Assembly (NCBI RefSeq): GCF_011602485.2
Contig: NZ_CP050022.2
Coordinates: 2,314,001-2,378,000, forward strand
From: Bradyrhizobium sp. 1(2017)
Lineage (GTDB): Bacteria > Pseudomonadota > Alphaproteobacteria > Rhizobiales > Xanthobacteraceae
DNA length: 64,000 nt
Reading direction: 5' to 3'
Positions within the stretch are counted from its first letter, which is position 1; every line of letters starts with the position of its first letter. A program made the position numbers and the translations under genes. Positions 18,778 through 27,118 of this stretch are shown here, piece by piece. The notes beneath the pieces were generated by a model that saw only the letters and a list, made by a program, of their open reading frames with translations, was not told where the DNA came from and did not search any database.

Positions 18778-19030
18778 GGCTCACTCCCGTGGACATCATT
18801 GGCGCCGTATTCCCATGAAACGGGGGCGGTCTCAATGGGCGGTGGGCAGGGTTTGGCGCCTGCCGGCGGGGGGACCGCCGAGGTCCATCATATAAAGTGA
18901 GAAGAGGCGGGGGGCGCTGCCCTGTGTGGTATTTTGCCCCTCCAGGCGGTTGAAATGCCGCGCCGCTCCCTATAGACCGGCTGCGACCGATGGAGTCCGC
19001 GGTAGCCAGTTCTTCCGCGGTCCCTGCAGT

Positions 19031-19105
19031 TGGGGCGTAGCCAAGCGGTAAGGCAGCGGATTTTGATTCCGCCATTCGGAGGTTCGATCCCTCCCGCCCC
19101 AGCCA
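19031..19105 (+). tRNA. tRNA-Gln (anticodon TTG)
   Basis: A 75-base cloverleaf. The acceptor stem TGGGGCG pairs with CGCCCCA, and discriminator G and an encoded CCA follow. The D arm contains AGCCAAGCGGTAAGGC. The anticodon stem GCGGA/TCCGC encloses the loop TTTTGAT, giving anticodon TTG for CAA glutamine codons. The T arm is GGAGGTTCGATCCCTCC. The last 47 bases of the gene plus one more are repeated at 23235-23282, which marks it as the attachment site of an integrated element. The gene itself remains complete. Confidence 0.97.
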
Positions 19106-19106
19106 G
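19059..19106. repeat. attL-type direct repeat in the tRNA-Gln 3' half
   Basis: This 48-base stretch covers the anticodon arm, T arm and 3' end of tRNA-Gln. It is repeated exactly and in the same orientation at 23235-23282. With one mismatch the match extends about three bases further left. Insertion into a tRNA 3' end by a tyrosine recombinase produces just this arrangement. Confidence 0.93.
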
Positions 19107-19375
19107 GCGCAACACCCTGAATTTCCTTCAAAATCGGCTTTGTTCTCAGGCGCGCTTTGAGAGCATTTGGAAACTCGTTTGCCCCGGCATTTGGAAATTC
19201 TGTGCCGTTTTTGTTTCCAGGCCACCCAGGTGCCAGGTTGGCTGCATCTGCTCTTATTCGTTGGACGCTATTGATGCTGAGAACGCGCGGCGCATCAGGT
19301 GCGCAGCTGAGCCCAATAGGCATCGGCTTGATCGCTTCGACGCGGGGATCAACAGCAGGCGTGAGGCACTGACTG

Positions 19376-20700
19376 CTACTTTAAGGCGTTGTGCCGGATA
19401 TCGCCGTCGCTTGTCTGATCTTGAGCTTCAGCTACTTCGCTATCCTGGTGTTCAACCTGCTTTTGCGCCAAGAGATGCGCATGCCGCTTGCGGGTCGCGG
19501 CCAGGGCGCGCTGCATCGTTTCCTTGGCGTAGCCGCGGTAGGCCTGTGCGGTCTTGTGCCCGGAGAGCGCTCGGCCCTGACCATCCGTCAGCTCGGCTTC
19601 TTCCAGTTCGGTCATGCCACCATGTCGGCACGCATCGAGCGTGAACAGCTCGGACACGCCATCGATCTTCTTGCGCATCTGCTGCACGACTTTTTCCATG
19701 CCTGGGTAAGACCAGACTTTTGCCGTGCCCTTAGATTCTCCTCGCTCGATCCGACGCATGATCATGGGAACGCCGATCTTCGGGAGATGGCCTAGGATGT
19801 CCTCTGCTTCGGCGTAGAACCTGACGATCTCGCCGTCCAGCTTGTCCTCGAGCGGATGCCAGACCAACGTCTTGTTCTTGTGGTGCTCAATCCGCACCGC
19901 ATGCGGCCAATTCTTGCTGCGATAGTCTGGCCAGGTCAGAAATCCGGCCACAACGTTTTCCGGTCGCTGCAACCATTCAAAGCAAATGACGGCCACTGCG
20001 GCCGGCTCAGGCCGGCCGTGCTCGATGCAGCCCCAGGCAAATCGATAGACTTCATCACGCGTGACCGCGTGCTTCTTGGTCTTGGTTCGGCTCTTCAGGG
20101 TAAAATCGTCCCACGGATTCGGGTGCTTCTTATCGAACAGGTCTGGATGCAGGCGGGCGCATAATACGCCAAACCTTGCGGCACAGCCCGACGACCTTTT
20201 CTCCTTGCCGCAGCCTGACACCGTTCGGCCCGTTGATGATCCTGTCGTAGATCTTGTCAGCTGCTCGAGGTGTAAGTTCCCGGATCTGCCGCGCGCCAAC
20301 ACGCCGACCGCTCTTGCCGACGGTGTCGCAAATCATCTGCATAATGCGTTCGTAGTCGGGACGCGATCGCAATGAGACCTTCTCGGTATAGGCCTTCTCT
20401 GTCTTGTATTGGCGAAAGAGCCAATCAATCGTGCCATAGCGCGCGATCTCACCGAGTTCGATTGGTTCGCCCTTGCGGCGGTCGTTCCATTCATCGAACA
20501 GCGCATTGAGCGTCGCGGCGCGTCCTCCCTTGCCGTCTTCACCGCACGCCACTTCATAGCTAGTGCCCAATGGCTCGTTCGCCATCTCACACCCAAGCTT
20601 GCGATAATGCGTGGGAATGCGGAAGTAGAAACCAACGGGGCTACTGGCGAGCCGGCGCACCTCGACGAACCGCGGAAGAAGGCGCTCCAGCGTTACAAAT
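19376..20700 (-). pseudogene. Tyrosine recombinase/integrase split by a frameshift
   Basis: Two overlapping minus-strand frames together encode one phage-type integrase. The N-terminal part (to 20130) includes LPRFVEVRRLAS, LNALFDEWNDRRKGEP and the core-binding segment ending RKVWRIMR. The C-terminal part, read in another frame from about 20155, continues RLHPDLFDKKHPNPWDDF and carries the full catalytic set: the first Arg in LQRPENV, CRHGG, SGHKT and the nucleophile Tyr in AYRGYAKET. The shift lies near 20150-20162, where CGCCCGCC changes frame. A single lost or gained base explains it. The exact start is unclear because no ATG precedes the N-terminal homology. The gene reads toward the tRNA. 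It is inactive unless the shift is a sequencing error. Confidence 0.85.
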
Positions 20701-20923
20701 CCTCGGCGAGGTCGCCCGGCGCGAGGTCCGGGGCAATCACTCGGTCTAGATCGTCTCTCAACCACAGCTGACGTCTTCCTTCCTTTACACGTGGCTGAGG
20801 ATACTCCGAACCGACCCGTTTTAGAAAGGACTCAATGGTTGGCTCACCACAATAACCAGCTGCAATCGCGGCGGGCATGCGACGCGGCCAGGAGCCAGGT
20901 GGAATGATGGCAGAGCGTCGCAT
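20693..20923 (-). CDS. Small excisionase/AlpA-like DNA-binding protein
   Basis: A 76-residue protein directly upstream of the integrase remnant and overlapping its 5' end. The central part PRRMPAAIAAGYCGEPTIESFLKRVG looks like the helix-turn-helix of MerR-type excisionases, where a short helix selects the site, and KEGRRQLWLRDDLDRVI is the strand-helix that follows. Such proteins bend DNA at att sites and direct excision. The ATG at 20923 is used; a TTG at 20950 is possible. The function is inferred from size, fold pattern and position next to the integrase. The family was not confirmed by search. Confidence 0.6.
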   Translation of the reverse strand: MRRSAIIPPGSWPRRMPAAIAAGYCGEPTIESFLKRVGSEYPQPRVKEGRRQLWLRDDLDRVIAPDLAPGDLAEDL

Positions 20924-21916
20924 CGCCGAAACCAAAAACGCTGAGGTCAAATGAAGCCAGTGATGAGCAGCGCCGGGATGACGAGTCTCTGAGAACGGCC
21001 GCCCGGTCTTTCACCGGCCGCGCTTGTTGATCGCATCAAACACGGCGCGCAGGAATTGCTCAACTGCAAGCAAAGCAAGATTGCTGCATGGTGCGCCCAG
21101 ATCAGGCCGCTTGCGGTATCCCTCGTAAGACTGGCCGGTGTTACGTCATGCTGATCATATTTGTGTTATCCCGCCGTCTGTACGGCGATGGCGGCCGCTG
21201 GTTATGAATTGCGTAGAATCTGCCTTGATGGCTTCAAGCTGAAAGCACCCTGTTGCTGCTGCAGGCTGGACTTTTCGTGATGCTGATCGTTGGCGCGTTC
21301 GCAAGCGAACCGGGCTCTCGTGGACCGAGCCGCGTTGCGTCTCGGCCTTTGACTTCGATCCCTCGCGCAAGCAAGCAGCATATATAATGTGTCGCTCGCC
21401 GGAGGCACTCGCGCGAAGGGCTGCCGCTTTGCGGCACCGCTATCACTGTCCGTCGCGCGGGTGCCTTCTTGAACCGGTCTCGCGGCTGCACTCGGTCCCG
21501 GGTCCCGCCGCGTATCGCGTCGGCGCTATGCTGACCCTCTTGCGGGTGCCTCTTTTGATTTTCTCACTCTTGCTTTTGTTTTCGATGTTTTGTTTTCACG
21601 TGCGCTGACAAGCTCAATATCGCTCACGCTCGAAAGCTATGGGGCTCCGCCCCTCGCGCGCGCCAGGGTGAAGCGCCGGCTGTCGCCGGCGCCGCCCCGA
21701 GCGGTCTCCCCGGTCTTCCGCGCTGATTTCAAACGACCGACTTCAGACTTCAGGGCAATCGCTTGTGCAGACCCGCTCGTGCGAGCGGCCCTTGCGGGCG
21801 GGCGATCCCCCACCGCTCGGGTCGCCCTGGCACTTGCTAACCCCGGTCTCGCCGACGGGCAGGGGTGCAGGCGCGTGGTGCGCCTTGCACCCATGGAAGC
21901 AAAAGGAAGAATGATC
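20924..21916. other. Stretch without an intact gene inside the integrated element
   Basis: About 990 bases between the excisionase-like gene and the ParB-like gene. At 21011-21145 the minus strand keeps a 44-codon open frame (SYEGYRKRPDLGAP ... VFDAINKRGR) that looks like the end of a real gene but has no start codon. An ATG sits one frame off at about 21153. From about 21600 the DNA is full of small GC-rich palindromes, for example GGGGCTCCGCCCC and GGCGCCGGC-type stems, a common leader of ParB-like genes on mobile elements. No other gene is supported. Confidence 0.5.
21011..21145 (-). pseudogene. Fragment of a small gene, start lost
   Basis: A 44-codon minus-strand reading frame with coding-like composition that ends at a TGA. 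It contains TGQSYEGYRKRPDLGAP and AVEQFLRAVFDAINKRGR. No in-frame start codon exists before an upstream TGA; an ATG one frame away suggests a one-base shift. I do not recognise the protein. It lies inside the decayed tRNA-Gln element, so loss of function would fit. Confidence 0.35.
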
Positions 21917-22666
21917 ATGTCGGAAAAGCACATCGAAATCATCCCCGTGAGTGGGACGGAGACGTTCATTCCGCTCAACAAACTGAAGAAGTCACCGAAC
22001 AATGCGCGCAAGACGCCGCATAGTGAGGCGGCAATTGAGGGCTACGCGGCAAGTATCGCTGCGAAAGGTATCCTGCAAAATCTGGTGGTGGAGCCCGAGT
22101 TGGACGGAGAGGGCGTGGCCACGGGGTTCTATCTGGTGACCATCGGTGAGGGCCGACGGTTGGCCCAGCTGCTGCGGGTGAAGCGGAAGGAGATCAAGAA
22201 GACCGAGCCGATCCGATGCGTCATCGACACCACGAACGACGCGCACGAGATCAGCCTGGACGAGAATGTCACCCGGGAAAACATGCATCCCGCCGACCAG
22301 TTCGAGGCGTTCAGGAGGCTCGCGGACGAGCGGGGCTTCGGCGCGGAGGAGATCGCCGCCCGGTTCGGCGTGACGCCGCATGTGGTGCGGCAACGGCTGC
22401 GATTGGGGTCAGTTTCGCCACGATTGGTGCAGCTTTATCGCGATGGCAATCTGGCTCTTGATCAGTTGATGGCGTTTGCCATCACAGACGACGTGGTTCG
22501 GCAGGAAAGTGTCTATGAGCGTCTTTCCTATGACCGTGAGCCCAGCACGATCCGCCGCCTGCTCACCGAAACCCACATCGCCGCAACCGATCGCCGGGCG
22601 CGGTTTGTCGGGCTGGAGGCTTACGTTGAGGCCGGTGGCACGATTCTGCGCGACCTCTTTGGCGAA
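21917..22666 (+). pseudogene. ParB/RepB-like nuclease-domain protein, 3' end deleted
   Basis: About 250 codons of a ParB-type protein of the kind carried by integrative elements and plasmids. FIPLNKLKKSPNNARKTP opens the ParB N-terminal domain. ASIAAKGILQNLVVEPE and the TIGEGRRLAQLL box follow, then SLDENVTRENMHPADQFEAF and the helix-turn-helix GFGAEEIAARFGVTPHVVRQRL. Family members run to several hundred residues more. Here homology stops after AGGTILRDLFGE at about 22666, and the frame continues into the antisense of an integrase gene. The ATG at 21917 has AAGGAA upstream and is preferred to 21911. Loss of the 3' half makes it a remnant, though the chimeric frame stays open to 23161. Confidence 0.82.
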
Positions 22667-23194
22667 CGCGAGGCGTACGTCGTCGCACGTTCCCTTGCTC
22701 ACCGGCTTCGTGCGTCGGTTGACCCATCGCGGCTTGGTTATCATGGCCTGATATCCGCGGTCCAGATCGGCCCACGTCCAGGTAGCCGGCTTGGGCACCT
22801 GAGGTGCTGCCGCCGGAGGCGCCTCGTCGAGCTTGCCGCCGGCCATGTCGGCGTAGATTTGCTTGGCCTTCTCGCGAGCGTCTCGAAGCGAGAGGCAGGT
22901 CGGGTCGACATGGATTCCCGTGGCGGAGCCGATCTTGCGGGAAAGGCCATACGCCCGCACGATCCACCGCACCGACCGCCCGCGCTGGCGCAGGGTCAGG
23001 TACCGCCGCTCCGTGTCGTTCCAATCGGCGATCCGACCGCTGTCCGTCGCCTTCTTGGCGGCTGCAATGGCCTGGTCTACGACCGCCGGTGTGATCCGCT
23101 CCCGGACCTGCTGCGTCTTCTTTTCGCTCGCTACTTCCCTCTGTTTGGAAATGGTAGCTAAGTAATTGATATTGCTAGAGGCGAATTCGAGCAT
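22658..23194 (-). pseudogene. Second integrase, only the N-terminal half left
   Basis: About 180 codons of a tyrosine recombinase distinct from the one at 19376-20700. The start near attR reads MLEFASSNINYLATISKQ. RITPAVVDQAIAAAKKATDSGR, DWNDTERRYLTLRQRGRSVRW and LRDAREKAKQIYADMAGGK form the DUF4102-like arm-binding domain. WTWADLDRGYQAMI and KGTCDDVRLAFAK open the core-binding domain. Homology stops at AFAK, about 22658, where the antisense of the ParB-like gene begins, so the entire catalytic domain is missing. The ATG at 23194 is taken; a TTG at 23203 is possible. It starts ~40 bases from the attR repeat and reads inward. Confidence 0.85.
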
Positions 23195-23234
23195 TTTTTC
23201 CAAATGCGCACTGAAATCCTTGAATAATCAAGCT

Positions 23235-23282
23235 GATTTTGATTCCGCCATTCGGAGGTTCGATCCCTCCCGCCCCAGCCAG
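23235..23282. repeat. attR-type direct repeat (partial tRNA-Gln copy)
   Basis: An exact 48-base copy of 19059-19106 in the same orientation, containing the anticodon loop, T arm and CCA end of tRNA-Gln but not the 5' half. It cannot fold as a tRNA. It marks the right end of the integrated element; the distance between copies is 4,176 bases. Confidence 0.93.
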
Positions 23283-23665
23283 ATCTCGCGCTCGGTCCGA
23301 AATCACGCACGAAACCGGCCTGACTGCGGAGCTGCCGCACAGCTCTGGGAGAACATCATTGCTGCGTAGTGGGTAGTCCACGAGCGTCCACGCTCGGCGT
23401 CAACGCGCGTCAACTGCATCTGCTCGATCAGGCCGACTGGTCTTGGATCTCCTTGGAGCTCCCTGGAACTGCCTCGAGCAAAGTTCGTGCTTCGGCCCCG
23501 AAAGTTCTTGACAGCCGGCAAGATGCTTAACATGTTAAGTATATCGACCGACGTTCCAAATTGACGCGTCGGAGCTGCGGCGCCATTGGTCCGGGGCTTT
23601 GCGAAAACAAATAAGGGGTCGCTGCCCGCGTGCGGCGCTGCAAAAGCAAAAGGGAGTGAACCGTC
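23283..23665. other. Leader and promoter region of the hpa operon
   Basis: About 380 bases between the attR repeat and hpaE. I see no gene. The left half is ordinary GC-rich sequence. The right half carries TTGACA at 23508 and a perfect palindrome at 23526-23539. The remaining ~125 bases to the hpaE start would be an untranslated leader. Confidence 0.55.
23508..23539 (+). promoter_or_regulatory. Probable promoter and operator of the hpa operon
   Basis: TTGACA at 23508-23513 is a consensus -35 box. Twelve bases later begins the perfect 14-base palindrome CTTAACATGTTAAG (23526-23539), which covers the place expected for the -10 box. A repressor bound there would block polymerase. MarR- and GntR-type regulators of aromatic catabolism use sites of this shape; no such gene is in the window, so the regulator is unknown. 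The Lrp-type protein at 28754 is a less likely candidate. Confidence 0.6.
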
Positions 23666-25183
23666 ATGTCCAAGCTCCAGGAAAATATCGACAAGGCGGA
23701 GCGTCATCTTGCCCGCTTCAAGGAGAAGGGCGTGCTCAACCGCATCGGCGGTGAGGACATCCCGGCTGCGGACAACGCGACTTTCGAAACGATCTCACCG
23801 GTCGACCTCAAGCCGCTCGCCAGGGTCGCGCATGGCAAGGCGACGGACATCAATCGCGCTGCGAAGGCGGCGCAGGCGGCGTTTCCACAATGGGCCGAGA
23901 CCTCCGGGGAAGCCCGCAAGAAGCTGTTGCACAAGGTCGCCGACGCCATCGTCGCACGCGCCGAAGAGATTGCGTTTGTCGAATGCATGGATACCGGCCA
24001 GTCGCTGAAGTTCATGGCCAAGGCTGCGCTACGGGGTGCCGAGAATTTCCGCTTCTACGCCGACCGCGCCCCCGAGGCGCGTGACGGCAAGACGCTTCGC
24101 ACCGATGGCCAGGTGAACATGACGACCCGCGTGCCAATCGGTCCGGTGGGCATCATCACGCCCTGGAATACGCCCTTCATGCTGTCGACGTGGAAGATCG
24201 CGCCGGCGCTCGCGGCCGGCTGCACCATCGTGCACAAGCCGGCCGAATTCTCGCCATTGACGGCACGTCTGCTGATCGAGATCGCGGAAGAGGCCGGTCT
24301 CCCCAAGGGCGTCTGGAATCTCGTCAACGGCCTTGGCGAGGACGCCGGCAAGGCGCTGACCGAGCACCCGCTGATCAAGGCGATCGGCTTCGTCGGCGAA
24401 AGCCGCACCGGATCGATGATCATGAAACAAGGCGCCGATACGCTGAAGCGCGTTCATTTCGAGCTCGGCGGCAAGAACCCGGTGATCGTGTTCGCGGACG
24501 CCGACCTCGAGCGCGCCGCGGATGCGGCGGTGTTCATGATCTACTCTCTCAACGGCGAACGCTGCACCTCGTCCTCGCGACTTCTCGTCGAGGCCAGCAT
24601 CTACGACAAGTTCACGGCGATCGTCGCGGAGAAGGCCAGTCGGATCAAGGTGGGGCACCCGCTCGATCCCGAGACCGTGATCGGTCCGTTGATCCATCCC
24701 GTTCACGAGAAGAAGGTGCTCGAATACATGGAGATCGGCAGGTCCGAGGGCGCACGGATTGCGACCGGCGGCGGCAAGGTCGACGGTCCCGGCGGCGGCT
24801 GCTACGTCGCTCCGACGCTTTTCACCGGCGCCAACAACCGGATGCGCATCGCACAGGAGGAGATCTTCGGGCCGGTGCTGACGGCGATCCCGTTCAAGGA
24901 CGAGGCGGAGGCGCTCGCACTCGCCAACGATGTCCAGTACGGCCTCAGCGGTTACCTCTGGACGGCCGACGTCACGCGCGCCTTCCGCTTCACGGACCGG
25001 CTGCAAGCCGGCATGATCTGGGTCAACTCGGAGAATGTCCGCCATTTGCCGACGCCGTTCGGCGGTGTGAAGAGCTCCGGTATCGGCCGCGACGGCGGAG
25101 ATTGGTCGTTCGATTTCTACATGGAGACGAAGAACGTCGCGTTCGCCACGACCGCGCACAACATCCAGAAGCTGGGCGGCTGA
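23666..25183 (+). CDS. hpaE: 5-carboxymethyl-2-hydroxymuconate semialdehyde dehydrogenase
   Basis: A 505-residue NAD-dependent aldehyde dehydrogenase. GVRT-like residues are replaced by the usual GPVGIITPWNTPFMLSTWK nucleotide-binding segment. HFELGGKNPVIVF carries the catalytic Glu and GERCTSSSRLL the catalytic Cys; EEIFGPVLTAIPF is the conserved C-terminal motif. The assignment to HpaE, which oxidises the ring-cleavage product of homoprotocatechuate to the dicarboxylate, rests on its position directly before hpaD and a FAH-family gene, plus overall length. By itself the sequence only proves an aldehyde dehydrogenase. GGGAG precedes the ATG. It is the first gene of a three-gene operon. Confidence 0.82.
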   Translation: MSKLQENIDKAERHLARFKEKGVLNRIGGEDIPAADNATFETISPVDLKPLARVAHGKATDINRAAKAAQAAFPQWAETSGEARKKLLHKVADAIVARAEEIAFVECMDTGQSLKFMAKAALRGAENFRFYADRAPEARDGKTLRTDGQVNMTTRVPIGPVGIITPWNTPFMLSTWKIAPALAAGCTIVHKPAEFSPLTARLLIEIAEEAGLPKGVWNLVNGLGEDAGKALTEHPLIKAIGFVGESRTGSMIMKQGADTLKRVHFELGGKNPVIVFADADLERAADAAVFMIYSLNGERCTSSSRLLVEASIYDKFTAIVAEKASRIKVGHPLDPETVIGPLIHPVHEKKVLEYMEIGRSEGARIATGGGKVDGPGGGCYVAPTLFTGANNRMRIAQEEIFGPVLTAIPFKDEAEALALANDVQYGLSGYLWTADVTRAFRFTDRLQAGMIWVNSENVRHLPTPFGGVKSSGIGRDGGDWSFDFYMETKNVAFATTAHNIQKLGG

Positions 25184-25213
25184 GCGGTCCGCAACAGACC
25201 CAAGGAGGACATC

Positions 25214-26194
25214 ATGGCCTTGCCAACGCCCAACCTCTACCCGCCGTTCAACATCGTGCGTCTCAGCCATGTCGAATTCGGCGTGACCGATCTCGCGAAG
25301 TCACGGGCCTTCTATGTCGACACGCTCGGTTTGCAGGTGACGGACGAAAGCTCCGATGCGATCTATCTTCGGGCGATGGAAGAGCGCGGCCACCATTGCA
25401 TCGTGCTGAGAAAGTCCGACAAGGTCGAAGCCCGCGATCTCGGCTTCAAGCTGTTCAGCGAAGAAGATATCGACAAGGCAGTCCATTTCTTCAAGGGCAG
25501 GGAGTTGCCGGTCGAATGGGTCGAGCGGCCCTATCAATCGCGTACGTTTCGCACCCGCGATCCCCACGGCATTCCGCTCGAGTTCTATTCCAAAATGGAC
25601 CGGCTGCCGCCGATCCATCAGAAATACGCTCTCTACAAGGGCGTGAAGCCGCTCCGGATCGATCACTTCAATTGCTTCTCGCCCAACGTCGATGAATCCG
25701 TCGTCTTCTACAATGAGATCGGCTTCCGCGTGACCGAGTATACGGCGGATGAGGAGACCGGGCGGCTCTGGGCTGCGTGGACCCATCGCAAGGGCGGCGT
25801 TCACGATCTCGCCTTCACCAATGGCCGCGGCCCGCGCCTGCACCACACCGCGTTCTGGGTGCCGACGCCGCTCAACATCATCGACCTTCTCGATCTCATG
25901 GCGACCACCGGATGGGTGTCCAACATCGAGCGCGGTCCCGGCCGCCACGGCATCTCCAATGCCTTCTTCCTCTACATCCTCGATCCCGACGGCCACCGCA
26001 TCGAGATCTACTGCTCGGATTACCAGACCGTCGATCCCGATCTCGAGCCGATCAAGTGGGACCTGAAGGATCCGCAGCGGCAGACGCTTTGGGGGGCGCC
26101 CGCGCCGAAATCCTGGTTTGAGCATGGCAGCCTGTTCGCCGGAGTGCAGCCGCGTGATGCCGAGTTGGCGGCGCAGCCCATTATCGCCCCCTGA
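25214..26194 (+). CDS. hpaD: 3,4-dihydroxyphenylacetate 2,3-dioxygenase (VOC extradiol type)
   Basis: A 326-residue two-module extradiol dioxygenase that opens the ring of homoprotocatechuate next to its hydroxyl groups. The second module holds the Fe/Mn ligands His151 (IDHFN), His211 (LHHTAF) and Glu264 (GHRIEIY). His197 (GGVHDLA), Arg244 (GPGRHG) and Tyr254 (FFLYILDP) correspond to the acid-base and substrate residues of the Brevibacterium fuscum and Arthrobacter enzymes. The C-terminal WDLKDPQRQTLWGAP lid is also as in that family. AAGGAGGACATC precedes the ATG, a very strong ribosome site. Thirty bases separate it from hpaE. Confidence 0.88.
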   Translation: MALPTPNLYPPFNIVRLSHVEFGVTDLAKSRAFYVDTLGLQVTDESSDAIYLRAMEERGHHCIVLRKSDKVEARDLGFKLFSEEDIDKAVHFFKGRELPVEWVERPYQSRTFRTRDPHGIPLEFYSKMDRLPPIHQKYALYKGVKPLRIDHFNCFSPNVDESVVFYNEIGFRVTEYTADEETGRLWAAWTHRKGGVHDLAFTNGRGPRLHHTAFWVPTPLNIIDLLDLMATTGWVSNIERGPGRHGISNAFFLYILDPDGHRIEIYCSDYQTVDPDLEPIKWDLKDPQRQTLWGAPAPKSWFEHGSLFAGVQPRDAELAAQPIIAP

Positions 26195-26241
26195 TCCCCA
26201 AGCATTCGCATCTCGCCTGAAGTCGAGAGGAAAGGCGCCAT

Positions 26242-27111
26242 ATGTCTCGTCCGAGATTCGTCAGCTTCACCCGCAACGGCACACCCGGATACGGGCTCCT
26301 CGGCGCGCAGGGCATCGTCGACCTGTCGGGCCGCCATGGCAAGCGCTGGCGTACGTTGCGTGAGGTGATCGAAGCCGGCGCGCTGGTCTCCCTGGCCGAG
26401 GAGAGCGCCGCGTTGGCGGCGGATTTTGCGGTCGGAGAGATCCGCTACGAGATCCCGGTGCCGGCACCGGAAAAAATCATCTGCGTCGGCGTCAACTTCC
26501 CCGACCGGAACGAGGAATACAAGGACGGGCAGGCGGCCCCATCGAATCCCTCGCTCTTCATCCGTTTTCCGCGCTCGTTCACGGGCCATGAGCAAGCACT
26601 GCTCCGTCCGCCCGAGAGCGCGCAGCTCGACTATGAAGGCGAAATCGTCATCGTGATCGGCAAGGGCGGCCGCAGGATCGCGCAGAGCGAGGCGCTCGGC
26701 CATATCGCCGCACTGTCGCTGTGCAACGAAGGCACCATCCGCGATTGGGTGCGGCACGCCAAGTTCAACGTGACGCAAGGCAAGAACTTCGACCGCACCG
26801 GATCGATCGGACCCTGGCTGATCCCTTATACCGACGAGAGCCAGCTTGCCGCCGTCAAGCTGGAAACCCGGGTCAACGGCGAAGTCCGCCAGCAGGACCG
26901 CACGAGCCGGATGATCTTCTCCTTCCGCAAGATCATCAACTATATCTCGACCTTCACGACCCTGGTTCCCGGGGATGTCATCGTGACCGGCACGCCGACG
27001 GGCGCCGGCGCGCGCTTCGACCCGCCGATCTGGCTGAAGCCCGGCGACGTCGTCGAAGTCGAGGCGGAGGGCATCGGTGTGCTGCGCAACGCGGTTGCGG
27101 ATGAAGCGTGA
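26242..27111 (+). CDS. Fumarylacetoacetate hydrolase family protein (HpaG-like)
   Basis: A 289-residue single FAH domain. PAPEKIICVGVNFPDRNEEY opens the catalytic domain. QLDYEGEIVIVIGKGGRRI holds the paired Glu metal ligands and DWVRHAKFNVTQGKNFDRTG the substrate loop. GDVIVTGTPTGAG is the signature strand near the C-terminus. In the homoprotocatechuate pathway this family provides the isomerase/decarboxylase step (HpaG), which fits its place after hpaE and hpaD. Fumarylacetoacetate or acylpyruvate hydrolase activity cannot be excluded, especially with hpd nearby. AGGAAAG lies upstream of the ATG. The operon ends here, 7 bases from the convergent Rieske gene. hpaF, hpaH and hpaI are not in the window. 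Confidence 0.85.
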   Translation: MSRPRFVSFTRNGTPGYGLLGAQGIVDLSGRHGKRWRTLREVIEAGALVSLAEESAALAADFAVGEIRYEIPVPAPEKIICVGVNFPDRNEEYKDGQAAPSNPSLFIRFPRSFTGHEQALLRPPESAQLDYEGEIVIVIGKGGRRIAQSEALGHIAALSLCNEGTIRDWVRHAKFNVTQGKNFDRTGSIGPWLIPYTDESQLAAVKLETRVNGEVRQQDRTSRMIFSFRKIINYISTFTTLVPGDVIVTGTPTGAGARFDPPIWLKPGDVVEVEAEGIGVLRNAVADEA

Positions 27112-27118
27112 TCGCCGA

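Noticed and set aside
16939..18900. A 653-codon plus-strand open frame
   Set aside because: It is antisense to the acyl-CoA dehydrogenase gene and reads as low-complexity sequence.
21590..23161. A 523-codon plus-strand frame read as one protein
   Set aside because: Only the part from 21917 to about 22666 is ParB-like. The start is non-coding leader and the end is the antisense of an integrase, so the frame is a chimera.
19376..23203. A prophage or defence island
   Set aside because: Integrase remnants, an excisionase-like gene and a ParB-like gene are present, but no capsid, tail, restriction, CRISPR or other defence gene is recognised.
23235..23305. A second tRNA-Gln gene
   Set aside because: Only the 3' half of the tRNA is present; there is no 5' acceptor strand or D arm, so it is an attachment repeat.
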